64,000 bases of DNA from Dryocola sp051307055 (GCF_051307055.1 NZ_CP149994.1:4092001-4156000); one strand, 5' to 3'. Shown: positions 23,579 to 33,290, numbered from the stretch's first letter. Program-made: numbers and translations. The notes: generated from the letters alone by a model not told the origin.

Positions 23579-26500
23579 CTAGTCCGCGTCGTAGCCCAGA
23601 TTCGACGATAGCCAGCGCTCCACCTCGCTGACGGACATCCCTTTGCGACGGGCGTAATCCTCAACCTGATCGCGCTGGATCTGCGCCACGGTGTAGTACT
23701 TGCTGTCCGGATGGCTGAAGTACCAGCCGGAAACCGACGCGCCCGGCCACATGGCGTAGGATTCGGTCAGCTTCATGCCGATAACGTTTTCGACATCCAG
23801 CAGCTCCCAGATAGTCGCCTTTTCGGTATGCTCCGGGCAGGCCGGATAGCCCGGCGCCGGGCGAATTCCCTGATAGTTCTCGCGGATCAGCTCTTCGTTG
23901 CTCAGATTTTCCGTTGGCGCGTAGCCCCAGTACACCTTACGCACGCGCTCATGCAGGTATTCCGCAAAGGCCTCCGCCAGGCGGTCGGCGATCGCTTTTA
24001 CCATGATTTTATTGTAATCATCGTGCTGCGCGTCGAAAGCTTCGGCCAGCGCATCTTCCTCCAGGCCGCCGGTAACCGCAAACGCTCCGATATAGTCCGC
24101 TTTTCCGCTGTGCTTCGGCGCGACAAAATCCGCCAGGCAGTAGTTCGCAAAACCGACCTTTTCAGTTTGCTGGCGCAGGTGATGAGCGACGGTCAGCACC
24201 TGAGTGCGGGATTCATCGCGATAGATTTCGATATCGTCGTCCACGCGGTTTGCCGGAAACAGGCCAACCACGCCGCGCGGGTTAAGGGATTTTTCCGCGT
24301 GCAGTTTATCAAGCATGTCGTTGGCTTCTTTAAACAGGCGCTGCGCTTCTTCTCCCACCACCTCGTCTTCAAGGATGCGCGGATATTTCCCGGCCAGCGA
24401 CCAGGTCATAAAGAACGGCGTCCAGTCGATATAGTTACGCAGCGTTTCGATGCTGGCGGTAATTTCCTGCACGCCCGGACGATGCACGACCGGAGGCGTA
24501 TAGTTCGCCCAGTCGAAAGCCAGATCGTTTTCACGTGCGGCCTGGAGCGTGACAGGCGGAGTACGCGGTTTTTTACGGGCGTGCTGAGCACGCACGGTGA
24601 CGTACTCTTTACGCGTACGGGCAACAAAATCATCATGCTGCGTTGCGGAAAGCAGTGCGGAAACCACGCCTACGGTGCGCGAGGCGTTCTGCACGTAAAC
24701 CGTCGGGCCGCTGTAGTTCTGCTCGATTTTAACCGCCGTATGCGCTTTGGATGTCGTCGCGCCGCCAATCAGCAGCGGCAGGGTAAAGCCCTGGCGCTCC
24801 ATCTCTTTGGCGACGTTAACCATTTCATCCAGCGACGGGGTGATAAGCCCGGACAGGCCGATAATATCGGCGCCGACCTCGCGGGCCGTTTTCAAAATCT
24901 TCTCGCCCGGCACCATAACGCCAAGATCGACAATTTCGTAGTTATTACACTGCAGCACCACGCCGACGATGTTTTTACCGATGTCATGCACATCGCCTTT
25001 CACCGTGGCGAGTACGATTTTGCCGTTGGTGGAGCCTTTCTCTTTGCTGGCCTCGATATACGGCTCCAGGTAAGCAACCGCCTGTTTCATTACGCGGGCG
25101 GATTTCACCACCTGCGGCAGGAACATTTTGCCTTCCCCAAACAGGTCGCCAACCACGTTCATGCCGTCCATCAGCGGCCCTTCAATCACCTCGATCGGGC
25201 GCTCGGCCTGCTGGCGGGCTTCCTCGGTGTCGAACTCGATAAATTCGGTGATGCCTTTTACCAGCGAGTATTCGAGGCGTTTTTTCACTTCCCACGTGCG
25301 CCACTCCGCCAGCTGGGCCGCGGCGGCATCATCGCCTTTGCTGCTGCGATACTTCTCTGCCAGGTTGAGCAACCTTTCGGTGCTATCGTCGCGGCGGTTA
25401 AGAATGACGTCTTCTACCGCATCGCGTAATTCATCGGAAAGATCGTCATAAATCGCCAGCTGGCCGGCGTTGACGATACCCATGTCCATACCGTTGCGGA
25501 TGGCGTAGTAGAGGAAGACGGCATGAATGGCTTCGCGCACCGGGTCGTTACCGCGGAACGAGAACGAAACGTTCGATACGCCGCCGGAGATCATCGCATG
25601 CGGCAGCTCGCGTTTGATATCTTCGCATGCGCCGATAAAGTCCTGGGCATAGTTGTTATGTTCATCAATGCCCGTCGCAACCGCAAAAATGTTCGGGTCG
25701 AAAATAATATCTTCCGGCGGGAAGCCTACCTCTTCGGTGAGGATTTTATAGGCGCGGCGGCAGATTTCTGTTTTACGCTCGCGCGTATCCGCCTGCCCCA
25801 CTTCGTCAAAGGCCATCACCACCATCGCCGCACCGTAACGGCGCACCAGCTTCGCGTGGTGAACAAATTGTTCAACGCCCTCTTTCATGGAGATGGAGTT
25901 AACGATGCCTTTGCCCTGAATGCACTTCAGCCCTTTTTCGATGACTTCCCACTTTGAGGAGTCAATCATGATCGGCACGCGGGCGATATCCGGCTCGCCG
26001 GCAATCAGGTTGAGGAAACGCACCATCGCCGCCTCGGCGTCGAGCATCCCCTCATCCATGTTGATGTCGATGATTTGCGCGCCGCTTTCAACCTGCTGCA
26101 GGGCGACTTCCAGCGCTTCGTTATATTTTTCTTCTTTAATCAGACGCTTAAATTTGGCTGAGCCGGTAACGTTGGTACGCTCGCCCACGTTGACAAACAG
26201 GCTTTCCGCGCCGATATTCAGCGGTTCAAGCCCTGCAAGACGGCAGGCAACCGGCAGTTCCGGCAGCTTACGAGGCGCAACGCCTTCCACCGCTTTACTC
26301 ATCGCGGCGATATGTTCCGGCGTGGTGCCGCAGCAGCCGCCAACGATATTCAGGAAGCCCGCGTGCGCCCACTCGCCAATCTGCTGCGCCATGATATCCG
26401 CATCCAGATCGTACTCGCCAAAGGCGTTCGGCAGCCCGGCGTTCGGGTGCGCGGTAACGTAACATTCGGCAATGCGTGAAAGCTCGGCAACGTACTGGCG

Positions 26501-27262
26501 CAGTTCGTCCGGTCCCAGGGCGCAGTTCAGGCCGAAGGTCAGCGCATCCGCATGGCGTAAAGAGTTATAGAAAGCTTCCGTCGTTTGCCCGGAAAGGGTA
26601 CGGCCCGAGGCATCGGTAATAGTGCCGGAAATCATAATCGGCAGCTCTACGCCCAGCGCTTCAAACTCGGCTTTTACAGCAAAAATAGCCGCTTTGGCGT
26701 TTAACGTATCGAATACCGTTTCAATCATGATCAGGTCAACGCCGCCCTCCACCAGCGCACGGGTGGATTCGCGGTAGGCTCCGACGAGCTGATCGAAGGT
26801 GACGTTACGAAAAGCGGGATCGTTAACGTCCGGCGAAATAGAGGCCGTGCGGTTGGTCGGGCCTAAAACCCCGGCAACGTAACGCGGTTTTTCCGGCGTG
26901 CGGGCAGTCCATTCATCGGCGCAGGCTCGCGCCAGCTTCGCCGCCTCAAGGTTGATTTCCGCCGACAGGGATTCCATCTGGTAATCCGCCATCGCGATGG
27001 TCGTGGAGTTGAAGGTGTTGGTTTCGACGATGTCGGCGCCCGCTTCAAAGTAGGCATAGTGAATGGCGGCAATAATTTCCGGTTTGCTTAGCACTAACAG
27101 GTCGTTATTCCCTTTCAGGTCACACGGCCAGTCTGCAAAGCGAACCCCTCGAAAATCGCTCTCTTCAAGACGGTAACTCTGGATCATGGTGCCCATACCG
27201 CCATCCAGCACCAGAATGCGTTCGTTTAACTGCCGCTGCAATTGCTCTACTTTGTTGCTCAA
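23579..27262 (-). CDS. metH: Cobalamin-dependent methionine synthase MetH
   Basis: Transfers methyl from 5-methyltetrahydrofolate to homocysteine through bound cobalamin. The start is a TTG at 27262, preceded by GGGAG, giving 1227 residues beginning (M)SNKVEQLQRQLNERILVLDGG, the exact E. coli length; the frame stays open upstream without homology. Domains in order: homocysteine/Zn (GGCCGT near residue 310), pterin-binding (INVGERTNVTG-like FVNVGERTNVTGS), cobalamin-binding with DVHDIGKN carrying the cobalt-ligating His, and the C-terminal reactivation domain binding S-adenosylmethionine (RPAPGYPACPEHTEK). It diverges from iclR. Confidence 0.97.
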   Translation of the reverse strand: MSNKVEQLQRQLNERILVLDGGMGTMIQSYRLEESDFRGVRFADWPCDLKGNNDLLVLSKPEIIAAIHYAYFEAGADIVETNTFNSTTIAMADYQMESLSAEINLEAAKLARACADEWTARTPEKPRYVAGVLGPTNRTASISPDVNDPAFRNVTFDQLVGAYRESTRALVEGGVDLIMIETVFDTLNAKAAIFAVKAEFEALGVELPIMISGTITDASGRTLSGQTTEAFYNSLRHADALTFGLNCALGPDELRQYVAELSRIAECYVTAHPNAGLPNAFGEYDLDADIMAQQIGEWAHAGFLNIVGGCCGTTPEHIAAMSKAVEGVAPRKLPELPVACRLAGLEPLNIGAESLFVNVGERTNVTGSAKFKRLIKEEKYNEALEVALQQVESGAQIIDINMDEGMLDAEAAMVRFLNLIAGEPDIARVPIMIDSSKWEVIEKGLKCIQGKGIVNSISMKEGVEQFVHHAKLVRRYGAAMVVMAFDEVGQADTRERKTEICRRAYKILTEEVGFPPEDIIFDPNIFAVATGIDEHNNYAQDFIGACEDIKRELPHAMISGGVSNVSFSFRGNDPVREAIHAVFLYYAIRNGMDMGIVNAGQLAIYDDLSDELRDAVEDVILNRRDDSTERLLNLAEKYRSSKGDDAAAAQLAEWRTWEVKKRLEYSLVKGITEFIEFDTEEARQQAERPIEVIEGPLMDGMNVVGDLFGEGKMFLPQVVKSARVMKQAVAYLEPYIEASKEKGSTNGKIVLATVKGDVHDIGKNIVGVVLQCNNYEIVDLGVMVPGEKILKTAREVGADIIGLSGLITPSLDEMVNVAKEMERQGFTLPLLIGGATTSKAHTAVKIEQNYSGPTVYVQNASRTVGVVSALLSATQHDDFVARTRKEYVTVRAQHARKKPRTPPVTLQAARENDLAFDWANYTPPVVHRPGVQEITASIETLRNYIDWTPFFMTWSLAGKYPRILEDEVVGEEAQRLFKEANDMLDKLHAEKSLNPRGVVGLFPANRVDDDIEIYRDESRTQVLTVAHHLRQQTEKVGFANYCLADFVAPKHSGKADYIGAFAVTGGLEEDALAEAFDAQHDDYNKIMVKAIADRLAEAFAEYLHERVRKVYWGYAPTENLSNEELIRENYQGIRPAPGYPACPEHTEKATIWELLDVENVIGMKLTESYAMWPGASVSGWYFSHPDSKYYTVAQIQRDQVEDYARRKGMSVSEVERWLSSNLGYDAD

Positions 27263-27346
27263 CTCAGGCTCCCGGGGACAAAACGTGTTAAAGCTGTATA
27301 AAAGCCATACTGGCACAAGTTGCGACAGGGTAAAAGCAATGGAAGG

Positions 27347-27359
27347 TGAGACATGTTCA
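27347..27359. promoter_or_regulatory. Candidate MetR site upstream of metH
   Basis: TGAGACATGTTCA is a near-palindrome that fits the MetR pattern TGAA-N5-TTCA with one mismatch. It lies 85 bases upstream of the metH start. MetR activates metH in enteric bacteria; binding here is inferred from the motif alone. Confidence 0.5.
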
Positions 27360-27409
27360 CCTGACTGCTCCGATGAGTCTGATGCAGGTTGCAATATCGC
27401 CAAATAAAA

Positions 27410-27426
27410 CGAAAATGATTTCCACG
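27410..27426 (+). promoter_or_regulatory. IclR operator in the iclR promoter
   Basis: CGAAAATGATTTCCACG contains the palindromic IclR core (GAAAATGATTTCC; consensus TGGAAATNATTTCCA) 21 bases before the iclR ATG. This matches the autoregulatory site known in E. coli iclR. Confidence 0.75.
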
Positions 27427-27447
27427 ATATGAAAAAAGGAGTCAGCT

Positions 27448-28281
27448 ATGGTCGCAGTCGTTCCCGCCAAACGCGGCAAAAAACCTCGCGCTGCCGCAGC
27501 GGCGCCTCCCCAGCCTACCGGGCAGGTCCAGTCGCTGACGCGGGGCCTGAAGCTGCTTGAATGGATTGCCGAATCGCACGGTAGCGTGGCGCTTACCGAG
27601 CTTGCTCAGCAGGCCGGCTTACCCAACTCCACCACGCACCGCCTGCTGACCACCATGCAGCAGCTCGGTTTCGTACGCCAGATTGGCGATCTCGGCCACT
27701 GGACTATCGGCGCGCACGCGTTTGTCGTGGGCAGCAGCTTCCTGCAGAGCCGCAACCTGCTGGCTATCGTCCACCCGATGCTGCGTAAGTTAATGGAAGA
27801 TTCCGGCGAGACGGTGAACCTGGCGGTGCTGGACCAGAGCGATCATCAGGCGATTATTATCGACCAGGTGCAGTGCACCCAGCTCATGCGCATGTCCGCC
27901 CCGATTGGCGGCAAGCTGCCGATGCACGCTTCCGGCGCCGGCAAGGCCTTTCTGGCGAACCTGAGCGACGATCGGGTGGCAACGCTGCTGCACCGTCAAG
28001 GGCTGCATAACTATACGCCCGCTACGCTCACCTCCCCGCTACACCTGAAGGAAGATTTAGCCCACACGCGCAAGCGCGGCTACTCTTTCGACGATGAAGA
28101 GCACGCCCTGGGGCTGCGCTGCGTGGCGGCCTGTATCTATGATGAACATCATGAGGCGTTTGCCGCTATCTCTATCTCCGGGCCAATCTCACGCATCACC
28201 GACGATCGCGTAACGGAGCTTGGGGCGCTGGTGATTAAAGCGGCGAAAGAGATTACACAGGCCTACGGCGGCGGACGCTAA
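27448..28281 (+). CDS. iclR: Acetate operon repressor IclR
   Basis: Transcriptional repressor of the glyoxylate operon aceBAK and of its own gene. The 277 residues carry an N-terminal winged helix-turn-helix (ALTELAQQAGLPNSTTHRLLTTM, residues about 45-70) and the C-terminal IclR effector domain (LRMSAPIGGKLPMHASGAGKAFLA, RGYSFDDEEHALGLRC, AISISGPISRIT) that senses glyoxylate and pyruvate in E. coli. GGAG precedes the ATG. Its last four bases overlap the 3' end of convergent aceK. Confidence 0.98.
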   Translation: MVAVVPAKRGKKPRAAAAAPPQPTGQVQSLTRGLKLLEWIAESHGSVALTELAQQAGLPNSTTHRLLTTMQQLGFVRQIGDLGHWTIGAHAFVVGSSFLQSRNLLAIVHPMLRKLMEDSGETVNLAVLDQSDHQAIIIDQVQCTQLMRMSAPIGGKLPMHASGAGKAFLANLSDDRVATLLHRQGLHNYTPATLTSPLHLKEDLAHTRKRGYSFDDEEHALGLRCVAACIYDEHHEAFAAISISGPISRITDDRVTELGALVIKAAKEITQAYGGGR

Positions 28282-30020
28282 CCCGCCTGCTTTAAATCCG
28301 CATAACGCTGGCTGAAGCGCTGGCGTCTGCGGTAAGCGTACACATCCTCCACGTGCCCATTGCGGATACGCTCCTGCAGTGCACGCCAGAAATCAGCCCG
28401 AAACAGATCGCCGTGCATTTCATCGAACAGCGGGCGAATGCGCGGATCGGCACAAAGATAGTGGCGAAACTCTTCCGGGAAGACATCGCCCGGCGACACG
28501 CTGTACCAGGGCTCGGCGGACATTTCGTCTTCCGGAAAACGCGGCGGAGGGATGTCGCGGAAATTCACTTCGGTCATGTAGCAGATTTCATCGTAATCAT
28601 AGAAAACCACCCGCCCGTGGCGCGTTACGCCAAAGTTTTTAAACAACATGTCGCCCGGAAAAATATTCGCCGCCGCAAGCTGGCGAATGGCGTTGCCGTA
28701 TTCTTCCACGGCATCGCGCAGCTGCTGCCCTTCCACGCTTTCCAGCCAGATATTCAGCGGCACCATGCGGCGTTCAATATAAAGATGGCTGATGGCGATG
28801 CGGTCGCCAAGATCCGTGAGCTTCTCCGGCACCTCTTCATACAGTAGCGCCAGCAGCGGCGCGCTTATCTGCCTTTTATCCAGCACGAAGTTTTCAAACT
28901 CCTGCGTGTCCGCCATGCGTCCGACGCGGTCGTGCTCTTTGACCAGTTGATAGCAGGCACGGACTCGCTCAGCGCTCACTTCTTTTTGCGGCGCAAATTT
29001 GTCTTTGATGATTTTAAAGACCCTGTCGAAGCCGGGCAGCGTAAACACCAGCATCACCATGCCCCGTATGCCGGGCGCTTCGATAAACTGTTCATCCGTT
29101 GCGGCGATGTAAGTCAGATATTCGCGGTAGCTTTCTGTTTTCCCGTGCTTCTGGCAGCCGATAGCCATGTAAAGCTCGGCGGTAGTTTTGCCCGGCAGCA
29201 GTTCGCGTAGCCATTCCACAAGGGCGGCCGGGAGCGGCGCATAAACCATAAAATATGAGCGGGCGAAGCCAAAAACGATGCTCGCCTCCGCGCTGTCGGT
29301 GAGGCAGGTATCGACCACAAGCTGCCCGTCATCGGTACGATGTATCGGCAATAAGAACGGGACTTTCCCGCTCGGCAGGGCAAGTTTGCCCACCAGCCAG
29401 GCCGCTTTGTTGCGATAGAAAAGTTCGTTAGCCACTTCCAGGCTCGCACTACATAGCGCATCAACCCCGAAAGTTTCGTTGAGATGAGCGGCAATATAGC
29501 CGGCATCGCGCGTTAAATTTTGCCACGGCAAGCGTAGCGGCAGATCGCCAAGCATTGAGACCAGCAGCAGCTGCCAGCCCTGCGCGGGGAAAAATAATTT
29601 AGATAAAGGCCGCGGGATGGTGCGAAACCGCCCTTCCGCCTGCGAACTGAAGATAAAAAGCCGCTCGGGAGTCAGCGAGCGGTGGTCAAATAACCGGCAG
29701 TAGACGGAGTTAAAAAAACTCTCCGCAATTTCAAAGCGAGGGTAATCCGGCAATAAACTGGTGTACTGCTCCTTCACGCGCAGTAAAAACGCCGCGTCAG
29801 TGCTCTCTGTGCCAGTAATGCAACGAAGCTGCTCAACGACCAGGCCAACGTGATGATCGTAGAGGTGGATACGGCTTTTCATCGCCCGCTGCACCGCGTG
29901 CCAGTCAGCCTGCTCAAAGCGCTGCTGGGCGCCTGCGGTGATCTCCAGAAAACGGCCATACTGCGCGTCAAAACCTTGCAGTATGGTGTGTGCGACTAAC
30001 AGCTCCTGCCTGGACGTCAT
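28278..30020 (-). CDS. aceK: Isocitrate dehydrogenase kinase/phosphatase AceK
   Basis: Bifunctional enzyme that phosphorylates and dephosphorylates isocitrate dehydrogenase, switching flux between the TCA cycle and the glyoxylate bypass. The 580 residues (E. coli 578) show the ATP-binding segment APGIRGMVMLVFTLPGFDRVF, the kinase-like core FGVTRHGRVVFYDYDEICYMTE and the C-terminal DVYAYRRRQRF. A stretch around residues 140-185 diverges from E. coli. It is last in aceBAK, separated from aceA by 78 bases with a hairpin repeat, consistent with its known lower expression. Confidence 0.98.
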   Translation of the reverse strand: MTSRQELLVAHTILQGFDAQYGRFLEITAGAQQRFEQADWHAVQRAMKSRIHLYDHHVGLVVEQLRCITGTESTDAAFLLRVKEQYTSLLPDYPRFEIAESFFNSVYCRLFDHRSLTPERLFIFSSQAEGRFRTIPRPLSKLFFPAQGWQLLLVSMLGDLPLRLPWQNLTRDAGYIAAHLNETFGVDALCSASLEVANELFYRNKAAWLVGKLALPSGKVPFLLPIHRTDDGQLVVDTCLTDSAEASIVFGFARSYFMVYAPLPAALVEWLRELLPGKTTAELYMAIGCQKHGKTESYREYLTYIAATDEQFIEAPGIRGMVMLVFTLPGFDRVFKIIKDKFAPQKEVSAERVRACYQLVKEHDRVGRMADTQEFENFVLDKRQISAPLLALLYEEVPEKLTDLGDRIAISHLYIERRMVPLNIWLESVEGQQLRDAVEEYGNAIRQLAAANIFPGDMLFKNFGVTRHGRVVFYDYDEICYMTEVNFRDIPPPRFPEDEMSAEPWYSVSPGDVFPEEFRHYLCADPRIRPLFDEMHGDLFRADFWRALQERIRNGHVEDVYAYRRRQRFSQRYADLKQAG

Positions 30021-30056
30021 GGCTAACCCCGCGTCAACGTTGGAACGTAGCTTGCG

Positions 30057-30083
30057 GCGCGGATGGCGCGCCGCTTATCCGCC
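30057..30083. repeat. Half copy of the dispersed hairpin repeat, aceA-aceK gap
   Basis: GCGGAT (30059-30064) pairs with ATCCGC (30077-30082). Read on the minus strand it is GGGCGGATAAGC...GCCATCCGC, which resembles the second hairpin (GGGTGGATAAGC...GCCATCCACC) of the yjbG copy. E. coli has REP sequences in this same gap. Confidence 0.55.
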
Positions 30084-30098
30084 CTGCAATTATTTCTG

Positions 30099-31409
30099 TC
30101 AGAACTGATCTTCTTCCGTCGATCCTGTCAGCGCGGTCACCGAAGAAGCGCCGCCCTGAATAATCGTCGTCACGCGGTCAAAGTAACCGGTGCCCACTTC
30201 CTGCTGATGGGATACGAAGGTGTAGCCTTCCGGCGCCGCCGCGAATTCCGGCTGCTGCACTTTTTCCACGTAATGCTTCATGCCTTCGCCCTGCGCGTAG
30301 GAATGGGCCAGATCGAACATGTTGAACCACATGCTGTGGATGCCCGCGAGCGTGATGAACTGATATTTGTAGCCCATCGCGGACAGCTCTTGCTGGAACG
30401 ACGCAATGGTTTTGTCGTCGAGATTTTTCTTCCAGTTAAAAGAGGGGGAGCAGTTATAGGCCAGCAGCTTGCCCGGGAAGCGGGCATGAATCGCCTCGGC
30501 GAAGCGACGCGCCTGATCGAGATCCGGTTTTGAGGTTTCACACCACACCAAATCAGCATAGGGCGCGTAGGCAAGGCCCCGGCTGATAGCCTGCTCAACG
30601 CCTGCGCGGGTGCGGTAGAACCCTTCCTGCGTGCGTTCGCCGGTAATAAACTCGCGGTCATACTCGTCGCAATCGGATGTAATCAAATCCGCCGCCTCTG
30701 CGTCGGTGCGTGCAATCAGCAAAGTTGGCACGCCCATAACATCCGCCGCCAGGCGCGCAGCAACCAGCTTTTGAATCGCTTCCTGAGTAGGCACCAGCAC
30801 TTTGCCGCCCATATGGCCGCATTTCTTCACGGACGCGAGCTGGTCTTCAAAGTGCACGGCCGCCGCTCCCGCCTGAATCATGGATTTCATCAGCTCAAAC
30901 GCGTTCAGCACGCCGCCAAAGCCGGCTTCTGCATCGGCGACGATCGGCAGGAAATAGTCGACATAACGCGGATCGCCCGGCTCGATATTCGACGCCCACT
31001 GGATCTGATCCGCGCGGCGGAAAGTGTTGTTGATCCGATCGACCACGGCAGGAACGGAGTTCGCCGGGTAGAGTGATTGATCCGGATACATGCTGGAGGC
31101 CAGGTTCGCATCCGCCGCGACCTGCCAGCCCGAAAGATAAATCGCCTCAATGCCCGCTTTCGCCTGCTGCAGCGCCTGCCCGCCGGTCAGCGCGCCGAGG
31201 CTGTTGATGTAACCTTTTTTAGCTTCGCCGTGCAGCAATCGCCACATTTTTGCCGCGCCGTTTTGCGCCAGCGTACATTCCGGGTTCACCGAGCCGCGCA
31301 GCTTCACGACATCTTCTGCGCTATAGGGACGCCTGATGCCTTCCCAGCGCGGTTGAGCCCAGTCCTGTTGTAATTGTTCAGCCTGTTGGGTACGGGAGGT
31401 ATTTTTCAT
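30099..31409 (-). CDS. aceA: Isocitrate lyase AceA
   Basis: Cleaves isocitrate to succinate and glyoxylate, the first step of the glyoxylate bypass. The 436 residues are two longer than E. coli at the N-terminus (MKNTSRTQQAEQL). The catalytic motif KKCGHMGGK has Cys at 197, and the substrate and Mg region reads VADAEAGFGG and SPSFNW. The C-terminus SSVTALTGSTEEDQF is standard. It follows aceB by 27 bases in the aceBAK operon. Confidence 0.99.
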   Translation of the reverse strand: MKNTSRTQQAEQLQQDWAQPRWEGIRRPYSAEDVVKLRGSVNPECTLAQNGAAKMWRLLHGEAKKGYINSLGALTGGQALQQAKAGIEAIYLSGWQVAADANLASSMYPDQSLYPANSVPAVVDRINNTFRRADQIQWASNIEPGDPRYVDYFLPIVADAEAGFGGVLNAFELMKSMIQAGAAAVHFEDQLASVKKCGHMGGKVLVPTQEAIQKLVAARLAADVMGVPTLLIARTDAEAADLITSDCDEYDREFITGERTQEGFYRTRAGVEQAISRGLAYAPYADLVWCETSKPDLDQARRFAEAIHARFPGKLLAYNCSPSFNWKKNLDDKTIASFQQELSAMGYKYQFITLAGIHSMWFNMFDLAHSYAQGEGMKHYVEKVQQPEFAAAPEGYTFVSHQQEVGTGYFDRVTTIIQGGASSVTALTGSTEEDQF

Positions 31410-31436
31410 GGCAGATGCTCCTTTTATAGGTAGGGT

Positions 31437-33035
31437 TCAGGCAAGCAGGCGGTAGCCCGGCAGCGTCAGGAAGTCGATAAGCGTCTCAGATGTGGTTATC
31501 TGCTCCATCAGGCGTGCGGCTTCGTCAAAGCGCCCCTGGCTGAAACGGCGATCGCCAAGCTCTTGCTGGATAACGAGCATTTCTTCGGCGAGCATCTGGC
31601 GGAACAACGCTTTGGTGACCGTCTGACCGTTGCTCAGCGATTTTTCATGGTGTATCCACTGCCAGATAGAGGTGCGGGAGATTTCCGCCGTCGCGGCGTC
31701 TTCCATCAGACCGTAAATCGGCACGCATCCGTTGCCAGAGATCCACGCTTCGATGTACTGCACCGCCACGCGGATATTGGCGCGCATGCCCGCTTCGGTG
31801 CGCTCGCCCGGACATGGCTCAAGCAACTGCGCGGCGGTAGCTGGCGCATCCTCTTCACGCAGAACGGAAAGCTGGTTGCGTCTGTCGCCCAGGGCTTTAT
31901 CAAAGATGTTCATTACCGCGTCGGCCAGTCCCGGATGGGCAATCCAGGTTCCGTCGTGGCCGTTGTTCGCCTCCATCTGTTTGTCCGCCCTGACCTTATT
32001 GAGCACCCAGTCGTTACGTTCGCTCTCTTTGCTGGGGATAAACGCCGCCATGCCGCCCATCGCAAATGCGCCGCGACGATGGCAGGTTTTGATCAACAAG
32101 CGCGAATACGCGTTGAGGAAAGGTTTATCCATGGTGACGGACTGGCGATCCGGCAGGATGCGATCCGGATGATTCTTCAGAGTTTTGATATAGCTGAAGA
32201 TGTAGTCCCAGCGGCCACAGTTCAGGCCAACAATATGGTCGCGCAGCGCGTGCAGGATCTCATCCATCTGGAATACGGCTGGCAAAGTTTCAATCAGCAA
32301 GGTGGCTTTGATGGTGCCGCGCGGCAGGGAGAAACGATCTTCGGTAAAGCTGAACACGTCGCTCCACCAGGCTGCTTCCTGCCAGGACTGCGTTTTGGGC
32401 AGGTAGAAATAAGGGCCGCTCCCTTTTGCCAGCAGGGCGTCCACGTTATGGAAGAAGTAGAGGGCGAAATCAAACAGGCTGCCGGGAACTGGCTCATCAC
32501 GCCATGTCACGTGTTTTTCCGGCAAATGCAGGCCGCGGACGCGGCAGATTAAGACCGCAGGATCCGGTTTCAACTGGTAGATTTTCCCGGCTTCATTGGT
32601 CCAGCTTATGGTGCCGTTGACGGCATCGCGCAGATTGATTTGACCGTCGATGACTTTACTCCAGCCCGGCGCAAGCGAATCCTCGAAATCGGCCATAAAA
32701 ATTTTCACGTTGGCATTCAGGGCGTTGATAACCATCTTTCGCTCAACGGGACCGGTTATCTCAACGCGGCGATCGAGCAGGTCGTCAGGGATGCCGCGAA
32801 TCGTCCATTCGCTTTCACGAATGGAAGCTGTTTCCGAAATAAAATCCGGCAATTCGCCAGCATCGATCGCGGCCTGCTGAGCGGCGCGTGCCGCCAGGAG
32901 CCTGTTGCGCTGCGGTGTAAAATGGGTAACGAGATCGCTGAGAAACTCTACCGCATCCGGCGTCAGGATCTGCTGCTCTTGCTCCCCAAAAGGCTGGCTG
33001 AAAGCCAGCTCTGCGCTAACTGTCTGTTGTGTCAT
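31437..33035 (-). CDS. aceB: Malate synthase A AceB
   Basis: Condenses glyoxylate with acetyl-CoA to malate, completing the bypass. The ATG at 33035 gives 532 residues (E. coli 533), with AAGGGGA upstream; the frame extends to 33104 without homology. Conserved blocks are MADFEDSLAPGW, KATLLIETLPAVFQMDEILH, GLNCGRWDYIFSYIK, NGHDGTWIAHPGL and GLMEDAATAEISR, the last carrying the catalytic Asp. It is the first gene of the IclR-repressed aceBAK operon. Confidence 0.99.
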   Translation of the reverse strand: MTQQTVSAELAFSQPFGEQEQQILTPDAVEFLSDLVTHFTPQRNRLLAARAAQQAAIDAGELPDFISETASIRESEWTIRGIPDDLLDRRVEITGPVERKMVINALNANVKIFMADFEDSLAPGWSKVIDGQINLRDAVNGTISWTNEAGKIYQLKPDPAVLICRVRGLHLPEKHVTWRDEPVPGSLFDFALYFFHNVDALLAKGSGPYFYLPKTQSWQEAAWWSDVFSFTEDRFSLPRGTIKATLLIETLPAVFQMDEILHALRDHIVGLNCGRWDYIFSYIKTLKNHPDRILPDRQSVTMDKPFLNAYSRLLIKTCHRRGAFAMGGMAAFIPSKESERNDWVLNKVRADKQMEANNGHDGTWIAHPGLADAVMNIFDKALGDRRNQLSVLREEDAPATAAQLLEPCPGERTEAGMRANIRVAVQYIEAWISGNGCVPIYGLMEDAATAEISRTSIWQWIHHEKSLSNGQTVTKALFRQMLAEEMLVIQQELGDRRFSQGRFDEAARLMEQITTSETLIDFLTLPGYRLLA

Positions 33036-33116
33036 TGGATCATTCCCCTTCGTTTTATCCCGTCGATGCTGTAAAAGCGACCCATCCGGCTGTGCAGATT
33101 TCATGCAACAGAATTA

Positions 33117-33160
33117 AGACTACTTGATGATTTTCTAAAATCAAAAACTATTTCCATTTT
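33117..33160 (-). promoter_or_regulatory. aceBAK promoter with IclR site
   Basis: On the minus strand, AAAATGGAAATAGTTTTTGA is followed by TTTTAGAAAATCATCAAG and TAGTCT. TTGATT and TAGTCT, 16 bases apart, serve as -35 and -10. TGGAAATAGTTTTT matches the left part of the IclR palindrome, as in the E. coli aceB promoter. The surrounding 33110-33230 stretch is very AT-rich. Confidence 0.75.
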
Positions 33161-33237
33161 AATAAAATAATTTATTTATATTATTGATTAATAAAAGAAT
33201 AAAAACATTTAAAAAGGGGAAGAGGTTTTCAGGCAAT

Positions 33238-33257
33238 AAAAAAGCGCCCGAAGGCGC
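33238..33257 (-). terminator. Terminator of metA
   Basis: On the minus strand GCGCC pairs with GGCGC around a UUCG loop, followed by six T. It lies 34 bases beyond the metA stop and upstream of aceB, which runs in the same direction. Confidence 0.85.
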
Positions 33258-33290
33258 CTGATTTTCAGTGGGAATGGGAAGCTGAAACGC

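Noticed and set aside
23711..25429. 572-codon plus-strand frame opposite metH
   Set aside because: Shadow of metH; composition is biased to His/Arg/Val as expected from reversed codons, with no ribosome site and no known domain.
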